Source: JAHEDT01 sp963825615 (lineage in GTDB: Bacteria; Desulfobacterota; Desulfuromonadia; Desulfuromonadales; BM103). From it: 64,000 bases of DNA. Of this stretch, positions 58,793-64,000 are shown one piece after another; the first letter of the stretch is position 1, and each line of letters begins with the position of its first letter. The notes under the pieces were generated by a model. It worked only from the letters and a program-made list of their open reading frames with translations. It had not been told where the DNA came from and made no database searches. The DNA lies in the NCBI GenBank assembly GCA_963825615.1, contig CAWGTV010000003.1:62001-126000 (forward strand), read 5' to 3'. The position numbers and the translations under genes were made by a program.

Positions 58793-60544
58793 CTAGGAAA
58801 GCCGCGGCATCTTGTATGCACCGGCCGCCTGGTAGAGCATTATGAGGGTACGTGGACCGACCAGACCATCGACGACCAGGTCATGCGTACGTTGAAAATC
58901 CTTGACGCAATTAATGCTCGATGCATCATAACGACCGTTGGTCTTTATTTTAATACACCCGGTCAAGCCAAGTAAAAACTGCAATCGGCGGACATTCTCA
59001 CCCTTTACGTCTGGAGCTGCAACGTAACCGATCGCCGCAAAATCAATCCAAGGGACAAAAGCCATGTTAATGCCGAGGTCATTGAGTTCGGACAAGCTCA
59101 TTGTTTCATGCCCCTGGTATGCTGGGGTAATCGCCCATTTACCGGGAACGGTTTGGCCGAGAACCGCCAGGTATCCCCCACCCTGCTCCTCGGGCAAGGG
59201 CAGCAACAACGGCACATTGAACTTGCTGAAATCTTCGAAACGACCAGCCATGCGGATAAGTTCAAAGCCACGAATCCCAAACTCACGTTCCAGGTCGAAA
59301 CCTGCAGAGGATGCTTCATTACTCAAGAGTGGAGCATCCCATAGGGTGAAGATGGCATTACAGCTTGCCAGCAGACTGTTCGGTTGCAACAGCTCAAGGG
59401 GTACAGTGATGGGGTTCGACTGTTGACTTGTGTCGATCAACAATGATTTTTCCGGTGGTGAAAGGCGCGTGTCAGCTACTGGCGCAACGGGCGTGTCAGC
59501 TACTGGCGCAACGGGCGTGTCAGCTACTGGCGCAACGGGCGTGTCAGCTACTGGCGCAACGGGCGTGTCAGCTGCTGGCGCAACGAACGTGACAGCTGCT
59601 GGCTCAAGGGACGTCTCAAGCGGAGCATGTCCGAAGGGGTCGAGCCAATAGAAACCCGCAAGTAAAAAGAGCAAAAGCATGACTGTCGCGGCAATGAGGT
59701 TCCAGGGAGTCTGTCGCATGTTGCGTTGTCCCTCGCCCATGCCGGCAAGTTCCGCTACCGCCTGATTGACGTCACGGGGTGAAACGACACCCCGCTCCTC
59801 GGAAAAGGCAGTCAGAAGGGCACGGTCACAGATCAGGTTGATTCTTCTGGGCACGCCGCCGGAGCATTGGAACACCCTGCGCAGGGCAGCCCGGGAAAAG
59901 ATATTACCGTCTGGGCGGCCGGCAAGTTTCAAACGATGCAGGATGTACGCAGCGGTTTCATCGTGATTCAACGGGCGCAACTGGTAACGCACGGCAATGC
60001 GCTGGTTGAGTTGGCGCAGGCTGTAGTCGCTGAGGTGGTTGCGCAACTCCGGTTGACCAACCAGGACGATCTGGATCAATTTGTCGTTTTCGGTTTCGAG
60101 ATTGGAGAGGAGCCTAATCTGCTCCAGGACATCACCGGAAAGGTTCTGGGCTTCATCGATGATGAGGATCGGGGTCCTCCCGGCCCGGTTCTCCGTCAGC
60201 AGGAAATCGTTGAGGGCATGAATCAGGTCAGGGCTGTTGAGACCGTCGTCAGCGATCCCGAACTCCCGGTTGATATTACGCAAAAGCTCAAAAGCAGTCA
60301 GCTTGGGATTGAAAATAAATGCAAGCCGGTATTTGTTCTCATCCAGTTGTGCAAGCAGGGTACGCAGTACTGTAGTTTTACCCGTGCCGACTTCACCGGT
60401 CACCTCGATGAATCCGGCCCGGCTTTCGATCCCGTAGATCAGGTGCGCATAGACTTCGTTGTGGGTTTTACTCAGGAAGAGAAAACGGGGGTTCGGGGCC
60501 AGCGAAAAGGGTTTTTCTTTCAACGCAAAAAAAGTTTCATACAT
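58793..60544 (-). CDS. gspA: GspA/ExeA-like AAA ATPase with peptidoglycan-binding domain
   Basis: A 583-residue inner-membrane protein. The N-terminal AAA domain carries GEVGTGKTTVLRTLLA near residue 50 and ILIIDEAQNL near 128. A transmembrane helix (LIAATVMLLLFLLAGFYWL) follows near residue 285, then a repetitive linker of eight-residue VAPVADTP units, a domain resembling the C39-like half domain of ExeA, and a C-terminal peptidoglycan-binding domain (YDASSINCVKDFQRTHDLVV, DGLVGPRTLIMLYQ). It assembles the secretin with GspB. It is a paralogue of the ATPase at 25522-26607. Confidence 0.9.
   Translation of the reverse strand: MYETFFALKEKPFSLAPNPRFLFLSKTHNEVYAHLIYGIESRAGFIEVTGEVGTGKTTVLRTLLAQLDENKYRLAFIFNPKLTAFELLRNINREFGIADDGLNSPDLIHALNDFLLTENRAGRTPILIIDEAQNLSGDVLEQIRLLSNLETENDKLIQIVLVGQPELRNHLSDYSLRQLNQRIAVRYQLRPLNHDETAAYILHRLKLAGRPDGNIFSRAALRRVFQCSGGVPRRINLICDRALLTAFSEERGVVSPRDVNQAVAELAGMGEGQRNMRQTPWNLIAATVMLLLFLLAGFYWLDPFGHAPLETSLEPAAVTFVAPAADTPVAPVADTPVAPVADTPVAPVADTPVAPVADTRLSPPEKSLLIDTSQQSNPITVPLELLQPNSLLASCNAIFTLWDAPLLSNEASSAGFDLEREFGIRGFELIRMAGRFEDFSKFNVPLLLPLPEEQGGGYLAVLGQTVPGKWAITPAYQGHETMSLSELNDLGINMAFVPWIDFAAIGYVAAPDVKGENVRRLQFLLGLTGCIKIKTNGRYDASSINCVKDFQRTHDLVVDGLVGPRTLIMLYQAAGAYKMPRLS
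59469..59612. repeat. 24-bp tandem repeat inside gspA (six units)
   Basis: Unit GTGTCAGCTACTGGCGCAAC plus GGGC, 24 bp. Four copies (59469-59564) are identical; the fifth and sixth (to 59612) are diverged. On the coding strand each unit gives VAPVADTP, so copy number changes keep the frame and only alter the length of the periplasmic linker. Confidence 0.95.
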
Positions 60545-60809
60545 TTGAGTGGCTGTCCCCCTGTAAAGCTTCCTGTCGGCATTTAATGAGTATTTATTTT
60601 CATAAATTGCAGTTTATTGCAAGTTTTTCCTTGGTATTTTCACGGCTTTTTATTACATCTTGCAGTTCAGAAATTTGCGGCTGATGTGTTATGATTCTGA
60701 CTTGTATATCCGCTGGGGACATTGTTGCCAGAGAAATCACCGGTAAAGATCTTATCAATTCAAACAACAGAGACTGTGAACGTTCTTTGCATATCGATAG
60801 AGGTAAACA
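60545..60809. promoter_or_regulatory. Divergent promoter region of gspA and glgP
   Basis: A 265-bp AT-rich region between divergent genes. On the plus strand TGTTATGAT (60687-60695) fits an extended -10 box for glgP; no clear -35 was found. GAGGTAAACA before the glgP ATG is a good RBS. Confidence 0.35.
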
Positions 60810-62522
60810 ATGAGAGACTGGAGAGGATACACCGAGATAGCACGCATCGCCTATTTCTCTATGGAGATCGGGTTGACGACTGAAATACCCACCTACAGCG
60901 GCGGCCTGGGAGTCCTGGCTGGCGACACGATCAAAAGCGCTGCAGACTTGAAATTACCCTTGGTCGCGGTGACGCTGATCAGCCGCAAAGGATACTTTCG
61001 ACAGACATTTAACGAGGCGGGTTGGCAGCAGGAGAGTCCGGTCGAATGGCGTCCCGAGGATTTGCTTGAACTCTTGCCTGGCAAGGCACTGGTAACAATA
61101 GATAATCGCGATGTCAAGGTGCAGGCATGGATGTATCGTGTCAAAAGCCCGACCGGTGGTGAGCTTCCGGTACTTTTTCTCGACACCGATATCCCCGGCA
61201 ACCTGCCGGAAGACCGCAAGATCACAGATCACCTTTACGGTGGCGACAAGGAATACCGGCTTAAGCAGGAGATCGTTCTCGGTATAGGCGGGGCCCGCCT
61301 GCTGCAGATTCTTGGCTTCCAGGTGCGCAAATACCATATGAACGAAGGTCATGCCAGCCTATTGACGCTGGAGCTGCTCAACCACCACCGGCTGCATGTG
61401 GAAGACACCTGGGACGAGCGCGCCTCTTGGGACACACGCCGCGTCCTGGAAAAGTGTGTTTTTACCACCCACACTCCGGTAGAGGCCGGGCATGATCGTT
61501 TCCCCTACGATCTGGTGACGCGTATCATGGGTGATGTGATTCCCCTGGATATCCTCAAAGAGCTGGGCGGCAAAGATGAGTTGAACATGACCATGCTGGC
61601 CCTCAACCTGTCGTCTTTCGTCAATGGCGTCGCCAAGAAGCACGGCCAGGTATCCCAGGCCCTCTTCCCAGGGTTCGAGATCCATGCCATCACCAACGGC
61701 ATTCACCCCTTCACCTGGGGCTCTCCTTACCTGATGTCCCTTTACGACAAATACCTGCCTGGCTGGGCCAACGAACCGGAATTGCTGGTCAGGGTGGACA
61801 ACATTCCCGACCAGGAGATCGATGACGCTCACGCTGGCGCCAAGGCCTATCTCTTTCAGTATATCGAGGAGACGACCGGGACCAAGCTCGACCCGTCTAT
61901 CCTGACCATCGGCTTTGCCCGCCGTGCAACCGCCTATAAACGAGCCAACATGATCTTCACCGACCCGGAGCGGCTGTTAAAAATAGGTAGCGGCAAACTG
62001 CAGCTGGTTTTTGGTGGGAAAGCCCACCCCCACGACGATTACGGCAAGCAGATGATCCAGGAAATCCGCAATCAGTCGGCAATCTTCGGTGACAAGTTAA
62101 AGATCGTGTACCTGCCTAACTACAACATGGACGTTGCGAGCCGACTGATCCCGGGGGTTGACATCTGGCTGAACAATCCCCTGCGGCCATTGGAAGCTTC
62201 GGGCACGAGTGGCATGAAGGCGGCCCTGAATGGCGTCCCGAATTTCAGCGTCCTAGACGGTTGGTGGATCGAGGGGCATATCGAGGGTGTGACCGGTTGG
62301 TCGATCGGCCCGCCGCCGACTGAAACGACCACAGACGTGAATCATTCTGACGAAGACGTCAGGGACCTGTACAAAAAACTCGAGGAAACGATCATACCGC
62401 TCTACTACAAAGACCGTGCGGGTTGGCTTAAAGTGATGAAAAACGCTATAGGCAAGAACGCCTATTATTTCAATACGCATGTCATGATGCGTCGTTATGT
62501 GACTGAGGCGTACCTGCGCTGA
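60810..62522 (+). CDS. glgP: Alpha-glucan (glycogen) phosphorylase
   Basis: A 570-residue member of the short alpha-glucan phosphorylase family. It starts with IAYFSMEIGLTTEIPTYSGG and GVLAGDTIKSAADL; HMNEGHASLL and FTTHTPVEAGHDRF are substrate-side motifs, and EASGTSGMKAALNGVPNF near residue 470 contains the pyridoxal-phosphate lysine. It releases glucose-1-phosphate from glycogen or maltodextrin in the cytoplasm. It is transcribed alone from the region shared with gspA. The gene is intact, unlike most to its left. Confidence 0.93.
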   Translation: MRDWRGYTEIARIAYFSMEIGLTTEIPTYSGGLGVLAGDTIKSAADLKLPLVAVTLISRKGYFRQTFNEAGWQQESPVEWRPEDLLELLPGKALVTIDNRDVKVQAWMYRVKSPTGGELPVLFLDTDIPGNLPEDRKITDHLYGGDKEYRLKQEIVLGIGGARLLQILGFQVRKYHMNEGHASLLTLELLNHHRLHVEDTWDERASWDTRRVLEKCVFTTHTPVEAGHDRFPYDLVTRIMGDVIPLDILKELGGKDELNMTMLALNLSSFVNGVAKKHGQVSQALFPGFEIHAITNGIHPFTWGSPYLMSLYDKYLPGWANEPELLVRVDNIPDQEIDDAHAGAKAYLFQYIEETTGTKLDPSILTIGFARRATAYKRANMIFTDPERLLKIGSGKLQLVFGGKAHPHDDYGKQMIQEIRNQSAIFGDKLKIVYLPNYNMDVASRLIPGVDIWLNNPLRPLEASGTSGMKAALNGVPNFSVLDGWWIEGHIEGVTGWSIGPPPTETTTDVNHSDEDVRDLYKKLEETIIPLYYKDRAGWLKVMKNAIGKNAYYFNTHVMMRRYVTEAYLR

Positions 62523-62542
62523 CAGCCGTATCGCCCAAACAG

Positions 62543-62560
62543 TGTTGTCATATGACAACA
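62543..62560. repeat. Perfect 18-bp palindrome after glgP
   Basis: TGTTGTCAT followed by ATGACAACA, with no spacer. It lies 20 bp behind the glgP stop and 14 bp from the 3' end of the convergent small gene. It lacks a T tract directly after it, so it looks more like a protein-binding site than a terminator. Confidence 0.6.
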
Positions 62561-62573
62561 GCAGCCGGTCTTT

Positions 62574-62798
62574 TTACTTACCCTTCACTTCATTCATTAT
62601 GTGCGGCACCTTGTTGCCGTTTGGCATCAGATCGGCTTCCGGCTTGCCTCCATTTGTCCTGAAACTCTGCAAACGTTTACAGTCATCCTGAAAATCCCCG
62701 CGACAATAAAGACTTACGAAATCGTCCCAGTGCGGCTTGACTTGGGAGACATAGCGTAGCACGAACTCACAATCCCGAAGATGCTTACATTCTGTCAT
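62574..62798 (-). CDS. Small cysteine-containing protein, unknown
   Basis: A 74-residue soluble protein. It starts MTECKHLRDCEFVLRYVSQV and has YCRGDFQDDCKRLQSF, giving four cysteines as two pairs (Cys4/Cys10 and Cys32/Cys40) that might bind metal. I do not recognise a named family. It has its own upstream gap of 120 bp before tesA and no obvious partner. Confidence 0.65.
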   Translation of the reverse strand: MTECKHLRDCEFVLRYVSQVKPHWDDFVSLYCRGDFQDDCKRLQSFRTNGGKPEADLMPNGNKVPHIMNEVKGK

Positions 62799-62921
62799 GG
62801 CTGTAGATTGCTCCTTTATATTTTATTTATTCAATATATTCTGATTTAGCAATTATCGTTCCATAATATTCTTGAGGCCGATGTCGAACTAACGAATATC
62901 GAGAATGTTGAAAAGAGTGGG

Positions 62922-63569
62922 TTATTTTTGAAGTTTGCGGAGGGTAGATGTGACGAGCGGAAGCATCCGGTCGACGATCACTGCAACGCCAGCGGTGTTC
63001 GGGTGGATTCCATCAGACTGGTTAAGTGACGGGTCAAGGGCAACACCAGCGAGGAAAAACGGATAGAACGCGACCTGATGTTTTTGGGCAAGCAATGGAA
63101 ATATCCGGTCGAAAGCCGTTGTATACGTCGTTCCCATGTTGTGCGGCGCCTGCATGCCTGCCAGGATGACGCTGACACCAGCGGCCTTGAGTTGACGCAG
63201 GATGGCATCCAGATTGGCGGCTGTTTCTTCCGGAGGAAGACCCCGCAGGGCGTCGTTGCCGCCGAGTTCGACGATGACCAAGTGCGGTTCATCGGCAAGA
63301 GCCCATGACAGCCGGGATAATCCGCCGGCGGTGGTATCTCCTGAGACACCCGCGTTGATAACCCTGACATGATACCCGCGCTGTAGTAAAGCACTTTCAA
63401 GCTGGGCCGGAAAAGACTCCTCGTTCGCCAAGCCGTAGCCTGCAGCAAGGCTGTCGCCCAGCACCAGAAGACGTTGAGCTGTTTCTGCGGTATTATTAGC
63501 TAATGTAATTTGCACACCGCAAGTCAACGCAGCCAGGAGCAGGACCAGGTAAATTAGAAAGATTCTCAT
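62922..63569 (-). CDS. tesA: TesA-like SGNH esterase / lysophospholipase
   Basis: A 215-residue periplasmic hydrolase with a signal peptide (FLIYLVLLLAALTCGVQITL). The four SGNH blocks are visible: VLGDSLAAGYGL (Ser), NAGVSGDTTAGGL (Gly), VELGGNDALRG (Asn), and DGIHPNTAG (Asp, His). It hydrolyses acyl-thioesters or lysophospholipids. It is divergent from an ABC ATPase gene with only 9 bp between the start codons, the same tesA-ybbA arrangement known from E. coli. Confidence 0.92.
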   Translation of the reverse strand: MRIFLIYLVLLLAALTCGVQITLANNTAETAQRLLVLGDSLAAGYGLANEESFPAQLESALLQRGYHVRVINAGVSGDTTAGGLSRLSWALADEPHLVIVELGGNDALRGLPPEETAANLDAILRQLKAAGVSVILAGMQAPHNMGTTYTTAFDRIFPLLAQKHQVAFYPFFLAGVALDPSLNQSDGIHPNTAGVAVIVDRMLPLVTSTLRKLQK

Positions 63570-63578
63570 GAGTGACCT

Positions 63579-64000
63579 ATGGTTGAAATCAAAAATCTAC
63601 ATCTCAGTCTAATCGGTGGTGCCGGGCCGGTCAATATCCTGCGTGGTGTTGATCTGGTGGTCGCCGGAAATGAAACCATCAGTATCCTTGGTTCATCAGG
63701 GGCCGGCAAAACCACGCTGCTGATGGCCCTCTCCGGCCTTGAAAAGCCAACGTCCGGCGAGGTACGGGTCGCGGGAGTTGACCTGACCCGCCTCGACGAA
63801 GACGGTTTGGCCCGTTTTCGTCGTACTCACATCGGCATCGTTTTCCAATCTTTTCATCTGGTGCCGACCATGACCGCCCTGGAGAATGTCGCACTGCCTC
63901 TCGAATTCGCTGGGGCAGCAAACCCCTTTGTGCAGGCCCGGGCGGCCCTGGACAAAACAGGGCTCGGGGACCGTCTCAAACATTTTCCCGGGGAGCTCTC
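63579..64000 (+). CDS. ybbA: ABC transporter ATP-binding protein, YbbA-like (partial)
   Basis: Runs off the right end of the window after about 140 residues. It starts MVEIKNLHLSLIGGAGPVNI; Walker A is LGSSGAGKTTLLMALSGLEK and the Q-loop is IGIVFQSFHLVPTMTALENV. This is the LolD/YbbA (MacB-type) subfamily of lipoprotein or membrane-integrity transporters. The Walker B and signature motifs lie beyond the window. The partner permease (ybbP-like) is expected next. Confidence 0.9.
   Translation, partial: MVEIKNLHLSLIGGAGPVNILRGVDLVVAGNETISILGSSGAGKTTLLMALSGLEKPTSGEVRVAGVDLTRLDEDGLARFRRTHIGIVFQSFHLVPTMTALENVALPLEFAGAANPFVQARAALDKTGLGDRLKHFPGEL

Noticed and set aside
59469..59612. Regular 24-bp repeats that could be taken for a CRISPR array
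   Set aside because: The units are directly adjacent with no spacers and lie in frame inside gspA, coding for an eight-residue repeat.

Overview
The window reads like a chromosomal contig from a Geobacter/Desulfuromonas-type deltaproteobacterium (Desulfuromonadia). This is inferred from gene content only: an exosortase-A (XrtA/PEP-CTERM) type exopolysaccharide cluster, an iorAB-paaK-ACT-paaK operon for aryl-acid metabolism, a GSU3473-like small protein, GspA/GspB and a PilZ protein. There is no rRNA gene to confirm it. The only RNA gene I could support is a tRNA-Pro(GGG) at 27231-27307.

Left third (1-26.8 kb, AT-rich, almost all minus strand): an exopolysaccharide locus. In transcription order (right to left) it runs TPR lipoprotein, initiating sugar-phosphate transferase, Wza-like export protein, chain-length determinant, BY-kinase, outer-membrane beta-barrel, polysaccharide deacetylase, glycosyltransferase, FemAB-like protein, GT2, asparagine-synthase-like amidotransferase, a large RIFT-barrel protein, GT4 and a flippase. 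The transferase-wza pair occurs twice as 2165-bp direct repeats (15930-18094 and 20716-22880) with no indels between them, flanking the TPR gene and a decayed IS30 element. To the right, a truncated TPR lipoprotein remnant lies beside a displaced ExeA-like ATPase, together with a decayed Fn3 lipoprotein gene and a PilZ protein. This looks like the wreck of a second, related module. No exosortase gene is in the window.

Middle (27-43 kb): tRNA-Pro; the paaK-ACT-paaK-iorB-iorA operon; a Na/Pi cotransporter-PhoU gene translationally coupled to a ppx gene with an internal deletion; a lipoprotein, a cyclic-nucleotide-binding protein and a small exported protein; gamma carbonic anhydrase; an HU/IHF-like protein; two tandem XRE-cupin regulators; bioB-bioD; and a tail-specific protease.

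Right (43-64 kb, GC-rich): an AddA/RecB-like helicase-nuclease with its AddB-like partner, VanZ, a pair of paralogous His/Met-rich periplasmic proteins downstream of cusCBA (heavy-metal RND efflux), gspA-gspB, glycogen phosphorylase, a small Cys-containing protein, and divergent tesA / ybbA at the right edge.

A key caveat: from about 33 to 58 kb almost every long gene is broken by single-base frameshifts, yet the reading frame on both sides stays conserved and free of stops. Several breaks lie in homopolymers. This pattern points to base-calling or assembly errors more than to biological decay, so genes there are given as whole loci spanning the frameshifts.
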